A stretch of 57,823 nt of DNA from Bradyrhizobium sp. (GTDB taxonomy: Bacteria; Pseudomonadota; Alphaproteobacteria; Rhizobiales; Xanthobacteraceae): the NCBI RefSeq assembly GCF_004799445.1, contig NZ_SSNA01000146.1, positions 1-57,823 of the forward strand, given 5' to 3'. The notes beneath the pieces were generated by a model. That model had not been told where the DNA came from. It saw nothing but the letters and a program-made list of their open reading frames with translations, and searched no databases. Shown here one piece after another: positions 29,739 through 40,276 of the stretch (position 1 is the stretch's first letter; every line of letters begins with the position of its first letter). A program made the position numbers and the translations under genes.

Positions 29739-30170
29739 ATGACCATGACAGGCCATGTCGATCCGACCAAGGAAGTGTTTGCCCGGTTTCGCGACAATAA
29801 TCGCGCCGGGCCGATCCACATGCTCAATTTGGTCCGCTTGCGCGATCACGCAAGCTATCCCGATGGACGGGCCGCCAGCGGCGCAGAAGCCTATGCCGCC
29901 TATGGCCGCGACAGCGGGCCGGTCTTCATGCGCCTCGGCGGCAAGGTGATCTGGCAAGGCCGCTTCGAATTGATGCTGATCGGGCCGTCCGACGAGCACT
30001 GGGACCATTGCTTCATCGCGGAATATCCCAGCGTTGCCGCGTTCGTCGAGATGATCCGCGATCCGGTCTATCGGGAAGCCGTGAAACACCGCCAGGCCGC
30101 GGTGCAGGACTCGCGGCTGATTCGCCTGAAGCCGCTGGCGCCCGGCAACACCTTTGGTGAGATCCCGTAA
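29739..30170 (+). CDS. DUF1330 domain protein
   Basis: The roughly 143-residue protein has a dimeric alpha/beta-barrel (ferredoxin-like) fold of the DUF1330 type, shown by PIHMLNLVRLRDHASYP, 'VFMRLGGKVIWQG' and 'FIAEYPSVAAFVEMIRDP'. Several in-frame ATGs exist (29721, 29739, 29745); 29739 follows GTGAGG. The frame is open far upstream, but that part is the antisense of the DUF1304 gene. The family may be monooxygenase-like; function unproven. It converges on glnD with a 25-base gap. Confidence 0.82.
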   Translation: MTMTGHVDPTKEVFARFRDNNRAGPIHMLNLVRLRDHASYPDGRAASGAEAYAAYGRDSGPVFMRLGGKVIWQGRFELMLIGPSDEHWDHCFIAEYPSVAAFVEMIRDPVYREAVKHRQAAVQDSRLIRLKPLAPGNTFGEIP

Positions 30171-30195
30171 AAAGCCCCGAGGATCGCGAAACGGC

Positions 30196-32982
30196 CTACG
30201 CCGCGGCCTGCTCGTTGGCCAAGAGGTGGGTCAGCGCGCTCCTGATCGCGGCCTGCCGCGTCGGCGCCGTGATCTGCGCGCCGAGCAGGTCGGTGACGTA
30301 GAACACGTCGCGGGCGCGCTCGCCGAAGGTCGCGACATGCGCCGAGGCGATGTTGAGGTTGAGCTTCGAAATCGCCGTCGTCAGCTCATACAGCAGGCCC
30401 GGCCGGTCGAGGCCGGAGACTTCGATCACGGTGTAGCGGTCCGACCACTGGTTGTTGACGGTCACTTCCGGCTCGACCACGAATGGACGGGCCTTGCCGC
30501 GTCCGGCGGCGCGGCGCGCCACCACTTCGGGCAGCCGCAGCTTGCCCTCCAGCACATCCTCGATCATGTCGCCGATCCGTGTCGCGCGCCGCCCTTCGTC
30601 CTCGTCGCGGTCGTATTCCCGCGTTATCGCGATGGTGTCGAGCGCGCGGCCATCGGTGGTGGTGTAGATCTGCGCGTCGACGATATTGGCGCCCGCGGAA
30701 GCGCAGGCACCGGCGATGATCGACAGCAGCCACGGATGGTCGGTTGCCAGGATGGTGAGCTCGGTGACGCCGCGTGCCTCGTCGAAGCCGACATTGATCG
30801 CGAGCTTGTGGCCGGCCTGCTCGCTGGCGCGCAGGAAGCGGGCGTGGCGAATCTTGCGCGGCAGCTCGACCTTGAGCCAGTAGGCGGGATAGTGCCGCGC
30901 GATATAGGCATTGAGCTGCTGCTCCGGCCATTCGGTGAACGCCGCGCGAAACTCCGACTGCGCCGCGGCGATGCGCTGCGCGCGGTTGACTTCCGAGAAG
31001 CCCCCGGTCAGCACCGGCTCGGTTTCGTAATACAGCGTGCGCAAGAGTTGCGCCTTCCAGCCGTTCCAGACGCCGGGACCGACGCCCCTGATATCGGCGG
31101 TGGTCAGGATCGTCAGCAGCTTCATCTGCTCGACCGATTGCACGACGGCCGCGAAGTTCTCGATGGTCTTGCTGTCGGACAGGTCGCGCGATTGCGCCAC
31201 CGTCGACATCGTCAAATGCTGTTCGATCAGCCACGCCACCAGTTCTGTATCGGCGTGATTGAAACCGAGCCGCGGACACAGCCTTCGCGCCACTTTCGCC
31301 CCGGCGATCGAGTGATCCTCGGGACGGCCCTTGGCGATGTCGTGCAGCAGCGTGGTGATGTAGATCACCGCGCGGTGCTCGGGGCGAATTTTGCGCATCA
31401 AATCGCTGGCGACGATGAATTCGTCGTTGCCGCCGCGTTCGATCTCCTGCAGGAAGCCGACGCAGCGCAACAGGTGCTCGTCCACCGTATAGTGGTGATA
31501 CATGTTGAACTGCATCATCGACACGATCTTGCCGAAGGCGCGGATGAAATGACCGAGCACGCCGGCCTCGTTCATGCGCCGCAGCACGATCTCGGCGCCG
31601 TTCGATGTCAGGATTTCCATGAACAGCCGGTTGGCTTCGGGATCGTCGCGCAGCTGGGTATTGATCAGCTTCAGCGAGCGCGTCACGGTGCGCATGGCAT
31701 CCGGATGGAAGGCGAGATTGTTCTTCTGCGCGAGGCGGAAGATCCGGATCAGGTTGACCGGATCATGCTTGAAGATATCGGGCGTCGCGAGATTGATGCG
31801 GTTGTTGTCGACGATGAAGTCGTCGCTGTCGGGCACCCGCCGCCGGTTGGTGCTCGGCCGCAGCCGCGCCATCATGCGGCTGAGCACCGGCGCGGGCTTG
31901 GCCTGCTGATCTTCCAGCTTGGCGCACAGGATCGCGGTGAGATCGCCGACCTCCTTGGCGACCAGGAAATAGTGCTTCATGAAGCGTTCGACATCCTGCA
32001 TGCCGGGGTGCGAGGTATATCCCAGCCGGATCGCGATCTCGCGCTGCATGTCGAACGACAGCCGCTCTTCCGCGCGGCCCGAGAAGAAATGGATGTTGCA
32101 GCGGACCGACCACAGGAAATCGGCGCAGCGGCGGAAGGTGCGGTATTCCTGCGCGTCGAACACGCCGCGCTCGAGCAGTTCGTCGGTCTCGCGCACGCGG
32201 TAGACATATTTCGCGATCCAGAACAGCGTATGCAGGTCGCGCAGGCCGCCCTTGCCGTCCTTGACGTTGGGTTCGACCAGATAGCGCGATTGCCCGGCGC
32301 GGCGGTGCCGCTCTTCGCGCTCGGCCAGCTTCGCCGTGACGAATTCGGCGGCGGTGCCCTGCACCACCTCCTTGTCGAACCGTGCCACCAGCTCATTGTA
32401 GAGCGGCTGGTCCCCGGTCAGAAACCGGGTCTCGAGTATAGCGGTGCGGATCGTCATGTCGCCGCGGGCCTGCCGGATCGATTCGTCGACCGAGCGGGTC
32501 GCGTGGCCGACCTTCAACCCCATGTCCCACAGACAATAGAGTATCGCCTCGGCGACCTGCTCACCCCAGGCGGTCTGCTTGTAGGGCAGGATGAACAACA
32601 GATCGATATCGGATTCCGGCGCCATCAACCCGCGGCCATAGCCGCCGGTGGCGACCACCGCCATGCGCTCGGCGCCCGAGGGAATCGGCGAGTGATAGAG
32701 ATGGCGGGTGGCGGCGGCGAACAGGATGCGGATGATCTCGTCCTGGACGAAACACAGCCGCTCGGCGCAGCGCCGCCCGTGCCGATCCTTCAGCAGCACG
32801 GCCTGCGCCGTGGCGCGCGCGGCGATCAGTTCGGCCTTCAGCAGTTTCGCCACGGCGGCGCGAAAAACATCTTCGCGTCCGGCGTACTCGGCGGCGAGCG
32901 CGTCGACCGCGGCGGTAATCCTCGCGGTATCGAAACGTTCGTCGGTCTCGGACCGGGCATGTGTGACAACGCTATCCATCAC
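30196..32982 (-). CDS. glnD: [Protein-PII] uridylyltransferase / uridylyl-removing enzyme
   Basis: The 928-residue protein reports nitrogen status by adding or removing UMP on PII proteins. The nucleotidyltransferase domain is near residues 75-220 with TGGYGRGLMAPESDIDLLF. GlnD-specific helices follow, then an HD domain near 490-600 (LLHDIAKGRPEDHS). Two C-terminal ACT domains that sense glutamine lie at about 730-810 (ATDHPWLLSIIAGACAS) and 840-915 (VSGLDRPGLLYELTTAIS). Full length for the family. It lies about 2 kb from mutS, as recalled for Bradyrhizobium. Confidence 0.95.
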   Translation of the reverse strand: MMDSVVTHARSETDERFDTARITAAVDALAAEYAGREDVFRAAVAKLLKAELIAARATAQAVLLKDRHGRRCAERLCFVQDEIIRILFAAATRHLYHSPIPSGAERMAVVATGGYGRGLMAPESDIDLLFILPYKQTAWGEQVAEAILYCLWDMGLKVGHATRSVDESIRQARGDMTIRTAILETRFLTGDQPLYNELVARFDKEVVQGTAAEFVTAKLAEREERHRRAGQSRYLVEPNVKDGKGGLRDLHTLFWIAKYVYRVRETDELLERGVFDAQEYRTFRRCADFLWSVRCNIHFFSGRAEERLSFDMQREIAIRLGYTSHPGMQDVERFMKHYFLVAKEVGDLTAILCAKLEDQQAKPAPVLSRMMARLRPSTNRRRVPDSDDFIVDNNRINLATPDIFKHDPVNLIRIFRLAQKNNLAFHPDAMRTVTRSLKLINTQLRDDPEANRLFMEILTSNGAEIVLRRMNEAGVLGHFIRAFGKIVSMMQFNMYHHYTVDEHLLRCVGFLQEIERGGNDEFIVASDLMRKIRPEHRAVIYITTLLHDIAKGRPEDHSIAGAKVARRLCPRLGFNHADTELVAWLIEQHLTMSTVAQSRDLSDSKTIENFAAVVQSVEQMKLLTILTTADIRGVGPGVWNGWKAQLLRTLYYETEPVLTGGFSEVNRAQRIAAAQSEFRAAFTEWPEQQLNAYIARHYPAYWLKVELPRKIRHARFLRASEQAGHKLAINVGFDEARGVTELTILATDHPWLLSIIAGACASAGANIVDAQIYTTTDGRALDTIAITREYDRDEDEGRRATRIGDMIEDVLEGKLRLPEVVARRAAGRGKARPFVVEPEVTVNNQWSDRYTVIEVSGLDRPGLLYELTTAISKLNLNIASAHVATFGERARDVFYVTDLLGAQITAPTRQAAIRSALTHLLANEQAAA

Positions 32983-33243
32983 CTACCCCGATATCGGACG
33001 GCACCGAGCCTGTCACGGACATTCAAAAAATCGCAGCCGAGCCATGCTGCCTTCCTTTGGCCTGGCGTGCGGCGGTTCCCTTCGCAGGGCGCCGGCGGGC
33101 CCATTTCCTCGCTGCAGTATCCGACTAACCGATTGAAATAGGAAGGTATTTCTAAATCGGGAAGAGCCGCCATGCGCCACCAAATGGTGACACCGGAGCA
33201 AACTTTCATTACATCCGACGCATAAATTTTTCTGGAGCACGAT

Positions 33244-33753
33244 ATGGACGCCGCCGAACTCCGCGCCACGCAGGCCCCGATCAAGGAAAAGTACAAGAGC
33301 GATCCGAACGCCGCGCTGATCACCTTGAAGGCCAGGGGCTCGATCGACAGCGAAGGCATCGCCTGCAAGGTCGAGACCGGCCGCGCCTTGGCGGTGGCCG
33401 GCCTGCATCCGGCGACCGGCGGTTCCGGACTTGAATTGTGTTCCGGCGACATGCTGCTGGAAGCGCTGGTCGCCTGCGCCGGCGTCACGCTGAAATCGGT
33501 GGCGACCGCGATCGAGGTGCCGCTGAAAACCGGCATCGTGACCGCCGAGGGCGATCTCGATTTCCGCGGCACGCTCGGCATCGACAAGGAGACGCCGGTC
33601 GGCTTTGCCGAAATTCGCCTGCGCTTCGACGTCGATACCTCGGCGCCGCAGGACAAGCTCGATCTCCTGCTGAAACTCACCGAGCGTTATTGCGTGGTCT
33701 ATCAGACCATCAAGAACGGCCCGAGGGTTTCGGTGGCGATGCGAAGGGTGTGA
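33244..33753 (+). CDS. OsmC family protein
   Basis: The 169-residue OsmC/Ohr-fold protein has the two redox cysteines of the family, in LLEALVACAGVTLKS and in ERYCVVYQTI. Members reduce organic hydroperoxides with cysteine chemistry. CTGGAG lies ahead of the ATG. The 261-base gap upstream (divergent from glnD) has no gene. The 3' side runs into a palindromic repeat. Confidence 0.88.
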   Translation: MDAAELRATQAPIKEKYKSDPNAALITLKARGSIDSEGIACKVETGRALAVAGLHPATGGSGLELCSGDMLLEALVACAGVTLKSVATAIEVPLKTGIVTAEGDLDFRGTLGIDKETPVGFAEIRLRFDVDTSAPQDKLDLLLKLTERYCVVYQTIKNGPRVSVAMRRV

Positions 33754-33768
33754 AGGCGCTCTCCCGCT

Positions 33769-33869
33769 CCCCTCCCCCTTGCGGGGAGGGGTCGGGGGTG
33801 GGGGGTACCGCGGGTTCGGTGCCTGTGGCTCACCCCCTCCCTAACCCTCCCCCGCAAGGGGGGAGGGAA
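33769..33869. repeat. Palindromic repeat, copy A
   Basis: Two hairpins, CCCCTCCCC-CTTGC-GGGGAGGGG and CCCTCCCCC-GCAA-GGGGGGAGGG, are separated by a G-rich/C-rich segment (TCGGGGGTGGGGG ... CACCCCCTCCCTAACC) that can itself pair. The same architecture occurs at 37652-37758. It fills the gap between the OsmC gene and the next membrane protein gene. Confidence 0.75.
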
Positions 33870-33891
33870 AATACGGTCCGCGCGAGCCCCC

Positions 33892-34680
33892 ATGTCCCCC
33901 GACCTCGCTTTCATTCTGATGCTCGCGCTGCGGATGGCGGTGGCGGCCGCTTTCGTGGTGACGGCATCCTTCATTGCCGAGCGATCGGGCCCGGTGATCG
34001 GCGCGTTGGTGGCGACGCTGCCGATTTCGGCCGGCCCCTCTTACGCTTTCCTCGCGCTCGATCACAATGCGGCGTTCATCGCGGAAGGCGCGCTGGCGAG
34101 CCTGCCGATCAATGCCGCGACCATCTTCCTCGGGCTGACCTATGTGGTGCTGGCGCAGCGCTGCAATGCCGCGGTCAGTGCCGGCGGCGCGGTGGCGGTG
34201 TGGCTCACGCTCGCTGTGCTGGCGCGCATGTTCCAATGGTCGCTCAGCGGCGGCCTGATCGCGAATGCCGTTGCCTTTGCGGTCTGCCTGCCGCTGCTGC
34301 GCCGCTTTCGCCACGTCCGGATGCCGCTGATCACCCGCCGCTGGTATGACATCCCGCTGCGCGCGATGCTGGTCGCGACGGTGGTGGCAACCGTCACGGC
34401 CCTGTCCGGCTGGGTCGGCCCGGGCGTTAGCGGCACCATCGCGCTGTTTCCGGTGGTGTTCACCAGCATCATGCTGATTCTGCATCCGCGCGTCGGCGGG
34501 CCGGCGACCGCCGCCGTGATCGCCAATGGCGGCTGGGGCTTGATGGGATTTAGCCTGGGGATCGCGGTGCTGCATCTGGCCGCATTGCAGTTTGGCTCCG
34601 CGATCGGGCTGAGCCTCGCGCTGGCGACATGCATCGGCTGGAATTTGGGATTGTGGTGGTTGGGGCGAAGGAAGCGCTGA
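33892..34680 (+). CDS. Multi-pass membrane protein, unknown function
   Basis: The 262-residue hydrophobic protein has eight or so predicted helices. The two halves look alike: 'GPVIGALVATLPISAGPSY' in the first and 'GPGVSGTIALFPVVFTSI' in the second, suggesting an internal duplication with a G-P motif at equivalent positions. This resembles small transporters, but I cannot name a family. The ATG lies just after a palindromic repeat, and no strong ribosome site is evident. It converges on mutS over another repeat. Confidence 0.75.
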   Translation: MSPDLAFILMLALRMAVAAAFVVTASFIAERSGPVIGALVATLPISAGPSYAFLALDHNAAFIAEGALASLPINAATIFLGLTYVVLAQRCNAAVSAGGAVAVWLTLAVLARMFQWSLSGGLIANAVAFAVCLPLLRRFRHVRMPLITRRWYDIPLRAMLVATVVATVTALSGWVGPGVSGTIALFPVVFTSIMLILHPRVGGPATAAVIANGGWGLMGFSLGIAVLHLAALQFGSAIGLSLALATCIGWNLGLWWLGRRKR

Positions 34681-34682
34681 AT

Positions 34683-34771
34683 TCGTCATTGCGAGGAACA
34701 AAGCGACGAAGCAATCCAACCTCTAGCTATCTTGTCAAACTGTGGATTGCTTCGCTTCGCTCGCAATGACG
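34683..34771. repeat. Long inverted repeat (CGTCATTGCGAG type)
   Basis: The outer arms CGTCATTGCGAG / CTCGCAATGACG and inner arms GCAATCCA / TGGATTGC are perfectly complementary around a short centre. It spans the whole gap between the convergent membrane protein gene and mutS and could act as a bidirectional stem-loop. It matches, from memory, a very common Bradyrhizobium/Rhodopseudomonas intergenic repeat. Confidence 0.8.
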
Positions 34772-34772
34772 G

Positions 34773-37502
34773 TCACTGCTTCGGCAGCTTCGCCTTCAGC
34801 GCATACAGCGCTTCCAGCGCCTCGCGCGGTGACATCTCGTCCGGGTGCAGCGCCTTCACCGCTTCGATCAGCTTCTCGGTCTCGCTTGGCGGCGCCGGCT
34901 CGGCGGCCGCGCGCGACGGCACCGCGAACAGCGGCAGATCATCGGCCAGCGCGCGGGCGGTCTGGCCGCGGTCCTGCGCCTCCAGTTTGGCCAGCACGGA
35001 TTTGGCCCGCGCGATCACGGGTGCTGGCAGCCCTGCGAGCTTGGCGACCTGGATGCCGTAGGAGCGGTCGGCCGAACCCGGCAGCACTTCGTGCAGGAAC
35101 ACGACGTCGCCCTGCCATTCCTTGACCCGGACGGTCGCATTGAACATCCGCGGCAGTTTGGCCGAGAGCGCGGTGAGTTCGTGGTAGTGGGTGGCAAACA
35201 GCGCGCGGCAACGGTTGGCCTCGTGCAGATGCTCGATCGCGGCCCAGGCGATCGAGAGCCCGTCGAAGGTCGCGGTTCCCCTGCCGATCTCGTCGAGAAT
35301 CACCAGCGAACGCTCGCTGGCCTGATTGAGGATAACCGCCGTTTCCACCATCTCGACCATGAAGGTGGAACGGCCGCGCGCCAGGTCATCGGCCGCGCCG
35401 ACGCGCGAGAACAGCCGGTCGACAACGCCGAGCCGCGCCCGCGACGCCGGCACGAAACAGCCGGCCTGCGCCATCAGCGCGATCAGCGCGTTCTGGCGCA
35501 GGAAGGTCGATTTGCCCGCCATGTTGGGGCCGGTAATCAGCCAGATCTGGCCCGATTTCTGTCCCGGTCCCGGCGACAGATCGCAGGCATTGGCGATGAA
35601 CGGCTGGCCATCGCGCTTCAAGGCCTGCTCGACCACCGGATGGCGTCCGCCTTCGATCGCGAAGCCGAGCGAGGCATCGACCTCGGGCCGCACATAATTG
35701 TCGTCGACCGCGAGTTTCGCCAGCGCGGTGGCGACGTCGAGGATGGCGAAGGCGTGCGCGGCGGCGCGCAGCTCGTCGCTGGCCGCGACGGCCAGCGCGC
35801 AGAGCCGTTCGAAGATTTCCAGTTCCAGCCCGAGCGCGCGGTCGCCGGCATTGGCGATCTTGGCTTCGATCTCGCCGAGTTCGGAGGTCGTGAAACGGAT
35901 CTGGCCCGCGAGCGTCTGGCGATGGATGAAGGTCGCGTTCAACGGCGGCGCCAGCAGCTTGTCACCATGCTGCGCGGTGACCTCGACGAAATAGCCGAGC
36001 ACATTGTTGTGGCGGATCTTCAGGCCCTTGACGCCGGTGTCGTCGGCGTAGCGCGCCTGCATCGCGGCGACGACCAGGCGCGAGGCGTCGCGCAGATTGC
36101 GGGCCTCGTCGAGCGCGGCCTCATAGCCTTCGCGGACGAAACCTCCGTCGCGCTTGATCAGGGGCAGTTGCTCCGCAAGCGCGCGTTCGAATTCACGTGC
36201 AAGGTCTCGCGGCGGGCGGCGCAACGCCGCCATGACGGACGCGATCTCCTGCGCAGGCGGCTCGATCGCGGCAAGCTGGGCCAGCGCCTGATCCGCGGCA
36301 AGGATGCCATCGCGCAAGCCAGCCAGATCGCGCGGGCCGCCGCGCCCGACCGACAGTCGCGCCAGCGCGCGCGACATGTCGGGCGCCGCGCGCAATGTGC
36401 TGCGCAGTTGGTCGCGAACCGCGGCATCCGCCACGAACGCCGCGATCGCATCCAGCCGCCGGGCGATGGCCGCGCCGTCGGTAAGAGGCGCCGCCAGTCG
36501 TTGCGCCAGCAGCCGCGATCCCGCGGGAGTTACGGTGCGGTCGATGGCGTCGAGCAGCGATCCGCGCCGTTCGCCCGCGAGTGTCCGGGTCAGTTCGAGA
36601 TTGGCGCGGGTCGCGGGATCGATCGCCATGGTGGTGCCGGCGGCTTCGCGCGAGGGCGGCGACAGCGGCGGACGCTTGCCGACCTGGGTGCGGTCGATAT
36701 AGGTGACGGCGGCGCTAGCTGCGGTCGCCTCCAGCCGCGACATCGCACTCAAGCCGTCCATGGTGGCGACCGCGAAATAATCGCACAGCCGCCGTTCGGC
36801 GGTGGCGCTGTCGAAGAAGTCGCGGGTCAGCGGCGTCACCGCCGGCAATTCGCGCAAGGAGGGGCCCAGATCGGGATCGCCGAACAGCGCATCGGTGACG
36901 ATCACCTCATTGGGATTGATGCGCGAAAGCGTCGCCGCGAGTTCGCCGGTCGAGCACTCCGTGACGATGAATTCGGACGTGGAAATATCGATCCAGGCAA
37001 GCCCGATGCGATCGGCGCCCGCCGATCCCCGCGCGCGCGCGATCGCCAGCAGATAGTTGTTGGCTCTCGCGTCCAGCAAGGTGTCTTCGGTCAGCGTGCC
37101 TGGCGTCACCAGCCGCACCACGGCGCGGCGCACCACGCTCTTGTTGCCGCGCGCGCGCGCGGCTGCCGGATCCTCCGTCTGTTCGCACACCGCGACGCGG
37201 TGACCTGAGGCGATCAGGCGATGCAGATAGTCGTCCGAGCGCTCCACCGGCACGCCGCACATCGGGATATCCAGGCCCTGATGCTTGCCGCGTTTTGTCA
37301 ATACGATGCCAAGCGCCTTGGAGGCGATCTCGGCGTCCTCGAAGAACAGTTCATAAAAGTCGCCCATCCGGTAGAACAGCAACAGTCCGGGATTGGCGGC
37401 CTTGATCTCGAGATATTGCTCCATCATCGGCGTGACGCGCGCCGCCGCATCGGCGGCGGGCGCTTCGTCTGATGGCAGGGGAATGGATTGCTGGATCGTC
37501 AT
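34773..37502 (-). CDS. mutS: DNA mismatch repair protein MutS
   Basis: The roughly 909-residue MutS starts at [13 protein letters not shown] (37502); the frame is open 11 codons further. The mismatch-reading motif appears as [15 protein letters not shown] (Phe-x-Glu). The core and clamp domains follow. The ATPase has Walker [27 protein letters not shown] and the C-terminal helix-turn-helix. It recognises base mismatches with MutL. It is transcribed towards a palindromic repeat. Confidence 0.96.
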   Translation of the reverse strand: MTIQQSIPLPSDEAPAADAAARVTPMMEQYLEIKAANPGLLLFYRMGDFYELFFEDAEIASKALGIVLTKRGKHQGLDIPMCGVPVERSDDYLHRLIASGHRVAVCEQTEDPAAARARGNKSVVRRAVVRLVTPGTLTEDTLLDARANNYLLAIARARGSAGADRIGLAWIDISTSEFIVTECSTGELAATLSRINPNEVIVTDALFGDPDLGPSLRELPAVTPLTRDFFDSATAERRLCDYFAVATMDGLSAMSRLEATAASAAVTYIDRTQVGKRPPLSPPSREAAGTTMAIDPATRANLELTRTLAGERRGSLLDAIDRTVTPAGSRLLAQRLAAPLTDGAAIARRLDAIAAFVADAAVRDQLRSTLRAAPDMSRALARLSVGRGGPRDLAGLRDGILAADQALAQLAAIEPPAQEIASVMAALRRPPRDLAREFERALAEQLPLIKRDGGFVREGYEAALDEARNLRDASRLVVAAMQARYADDTGVKGLKIRHNNVLGYFVEVTAQHGDKLLAPPLNATFIHRQTLAGQIRFTTSELGEIEAKIANAGDRALGLELEIFERLCALAVAASDELRAAAHAFAILDVATALAKLAVDDNYVRPEVDASLGFAIEGGRHPVVEQALKRDGQPFIANACDLSPGPGQKSGQIWLITGPNMAGKSTFLRQNALIALMAQAGCFVPASRARLGVVDRLFSRVGAADDLARGRSTFMVEMVETAVILNQASERSLVILDEIGRGTATFDGLSIAWAAIEHLHEANRCRALFATHYHELTALSAKLPRMFNATVRVKEWQGDVVFLHEVLPGSADRSYGIQVAKLAGLPAPVIARAKSVLAKLEAQDRGQTARALADDLPLFAVPSRAAAEPAPPSETEKLIEAVKALHPDEMSPREALEALYALKAKLPKQ

Positions 37503-37651
37503 TGCGGCGGACGCTAGCAAAAGTTTGCGGCGCAATCACATGGGTTTGGGGCAGTTGCGGCGTTTTTCCCCGCCTTCGGCGGCAACGTCGCGAGGAACCC
37601 GCGCGACTTTCTTGCAAAGGATGAGGAAGCAGGCGGTGCGGCAGTCGCGAT

Positions 37652-37758
37652 CTGCTCCCTCTCCCGCTGTTGCGGGGGAGGGTCGGGGTGGGGGAGCAGC
37701 TGGCGCCGGTGTTTGTGGCTGCCCCCACCCTAACCCTCCCCCGCAAGCGGGGGAGGGA
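37652..37758. repeat. Palindromic repeat, copy B
   Basis: It has the same plan as the element at 33769-33869: TCCCGCTGTTGCGGGGGAGG, a G-rich segment, a spacer with GTTTGTGGCTGC, then CCCCACCCTAACCCTCCC and GCAAGCGGGGGAGGG. It lies in the 367-base gap between mutS and the thiolase gene. The rest of that gap holds only a small hairpin CCGCC-TTC-GGCGG near 37570-37582 and the thiolase ribosome site. Confidence 0.75.
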
Positions 37759-37869
37759 ACGGCAAGCGCTAGCGTTTCCTTCAATTGACCTGCCGCACCC
37801 CCGCTCCTAAAACTCGGCCTCAATTCGAGCCGTCAGCGCGGAACCCGCAGCATTCCTAAGGAGAGATCG

Positions 37870-39078
<1,209 letters not shown>

Positions 39079-39351
39079 GGTCTGGGCGCATAACGGACTC
39101 GCGGCAGACCTAGCGCTATGTCCGTGAGCAGACATGCCACTTAGAACCGCGCGCACCGTGTCAAGAAATCTGCTGCCAGCCTCAAGCCTGAGGCGATTGC
39201 TTTCCCCCGACAAGGGCTGAGCCGAGGAAAGAACTTGCGCGGCGGCAGCACCGGTCTCGCGAGTTCCATCGTTCACCTCGACAATATTGGCGGCCGACCT
39301 GAAGATCCATTCACTGACCGATGGTCTTTTCGGCCGGCGGCCCTTGTTGAC

Positions 39352-39381
39352 TTGTACGATTGATTTGTACAAGGGTACAAT
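39352..39381 (+). promoter_or_regulatory. Probable tetR promoter with overlapping operator
   Basis: A perfect inverted repeat TTGTAC-AAGG-GTACAA (39365-39380) is preceded by another TTGTAC half-site at 39352, 13 bases upstream. A promoter can be read as -35 TTGTAC (39352-39357), 18-base spacer, -10 TACAAT (39376-39381). The operator covers the spacer and -10, as expected for TetR autorepression. The ATGs at 39386 and 39392 are so close to the expected transcription start that the mRNA may be nearly leaderless. The rest of the 307-base gap shows nothing else. Confidence 0.6.
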
Positions 39382-39385
39382 TGAT

Positions 39386-40123
39386 ATGGTCATGAAATCC
39401 ACCGAGAAGGAAAAGACGCGCAAGCCAAACATGCGCGAAGCGATTCTCGTGGCCGCGGAGGAGCTGTTCTCGACCAACGGCTTCAGCGCCGTGACGGTGC
39501 GCGATATCGCGCATGCGGCCGGAGCCAATCCGGGCAGCGTGACATATCATTTCAAGACCAAGGACGCGTTGCTGCTCGAAATCTACCGGCGTCACTGCGG
39601 ACCGATGAACCACAGGCGCTTCGAACTGCTGGCTGCCGCCAGGCGGGTGCGCGATCTGCAGGACAGGCTGGAGGCGATCGTCCGCGCCTACGTGCTGCCG
39701 GCATTTTCTTCGGGCAGCGATCTCGCCGGCGGCGGAGCGCGTTTCACGCGGCTGCGCGCTATCATGTCGGCCGAGGGAAACGAAGTCACCGGGCGGATCA
39801 TCGCGCAGACCTTCGACGATACCAGTCACGCCTTCATCGATGCGATCCATGACAGCTTGCCGCATATCCCGCGCGCGAAGATCGTATGGCGCAGCCATTT
39901 CCTTCTCGGGGCACTCTATTATACGTTGGTGACGCCTGAGCGCGTCTCTCGCCTGTCGCGCGGCGATTCCGACGGGACCGATGCGGGCGATGCGATCGAG
40001 CAACTGGTACAGGCTGCGGTAGCTTCGTTGCAGGCGCCTGCGCGCGATCGGCCCGCGCCATCGCGGCGGCGATCCGCGGCGCCAACCAAAGCTCACGCGC
40101 ACGACGGTCACGCGCTAAGGTGA
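39386..40123 (+). CDS. TetR/AcrR family transcriptional regulator
   Basis: The roughly 245-residue regulator has a TetR helix-turn-helix near residues 20-65 (AAEELFSTNGFSAVTVRDIA, then GANPGSVTYHFKTKDALLLE). The C-terminal ligand domain ends in a basic, disordered tail. The start is 39386 or 39392 (MVMKSTEKEK); the frame is open to 39287, but the operator would then lie inside the gene. Its stop is 45 bases before the leader ORF of the lig operon on the same strand, so it may be cotranscribed with and control that operon. A ligand such as protocatechuate or a pathway intermediate is an inference. Confidence 0.88.
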   Translation: MVMKSTEKEKTRKPNMREAILVAAEELFSTNGFSAVTVRDIAHAAGANPGSVTYHFKTKDALLLEIYRRHCGPMNHRRFELLAAARRVRDLQDRLEAIVRAYVLPAFSSGSDLAGGGARFTRLRAIMSAEGNEVTGRIIAQTFDDTSHAFIDAIHDSLPHIPRAKIVWRSHFLLGALYYTLVTPERVSRLSRGDSDGTDAGDAIEQLVQAAVASLQAPARDRPAPSRRRSAAPTKAHAHDGHALR

Positions 40124-40131
40124 CCGGATAT

Positions 40132-40147
40132 CCTGGATCCGTCCAGG
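40132..40147. promoter_or_regulatory. Short inverted repeat before the lig operon
   Basis: CCTGGA-TCCG-TCCAGG is a perfect six-base-arm inverted repeat in the 45-base gap between tetR and the leader ORF, 22 bases before its ATG. It could be a small hairpin or operator; it is not related in sequence to the TTGTAC palindrome. Confidence 0.35.
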
Positions 40148-40168
40148 TAGCTTGACGGGGAAGAGGAA

Positions 40169-40276
40169 ATGAACAGGCGGGAATGCTTGCAGATGTTCAC
40201 TGGTCTTGCCGGACAGGGAATCGGGGCCAGCAGCGTCGCTCGACCCACCGCCATTGCTGATGGGGAGATCAAGTGA
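40169..40276 (+). CDS. 35-residue Tat-signal-like leader ORF, coupled to ligJ
   Basis: The frame starts MNRRECLQMFTGLAGQGIGA after AAGAGGAA. Its Asn-Arg-Arg-x-x-Leu start and hydrophobic Gly/Ala stretch look like a Tat signal peptide. It stops at TGA (40274-40276), which overlaps the ligJ GTG start by four bases in a different frame. Two readings are possible: the remnant of an exported protein's 5' end, or a short leader that couples translation to ligJ. It is too short for certainty. Confidence 0.45.
   Translation: MNRRECLQMFTGLAGQGIGASSVARPTAIADGEIK

Noticed and set aside
30154..33141. 995-codon open frame on the + strand
   Set aside because: It lies opposite glnD and is explained by codon bias on the other strand; glnD has complete, ordered domains.
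34845..37208. 787-codon open frame on the + strand
   Set aside because: It is the antisense of mutS, with no domain and no ribosome site.
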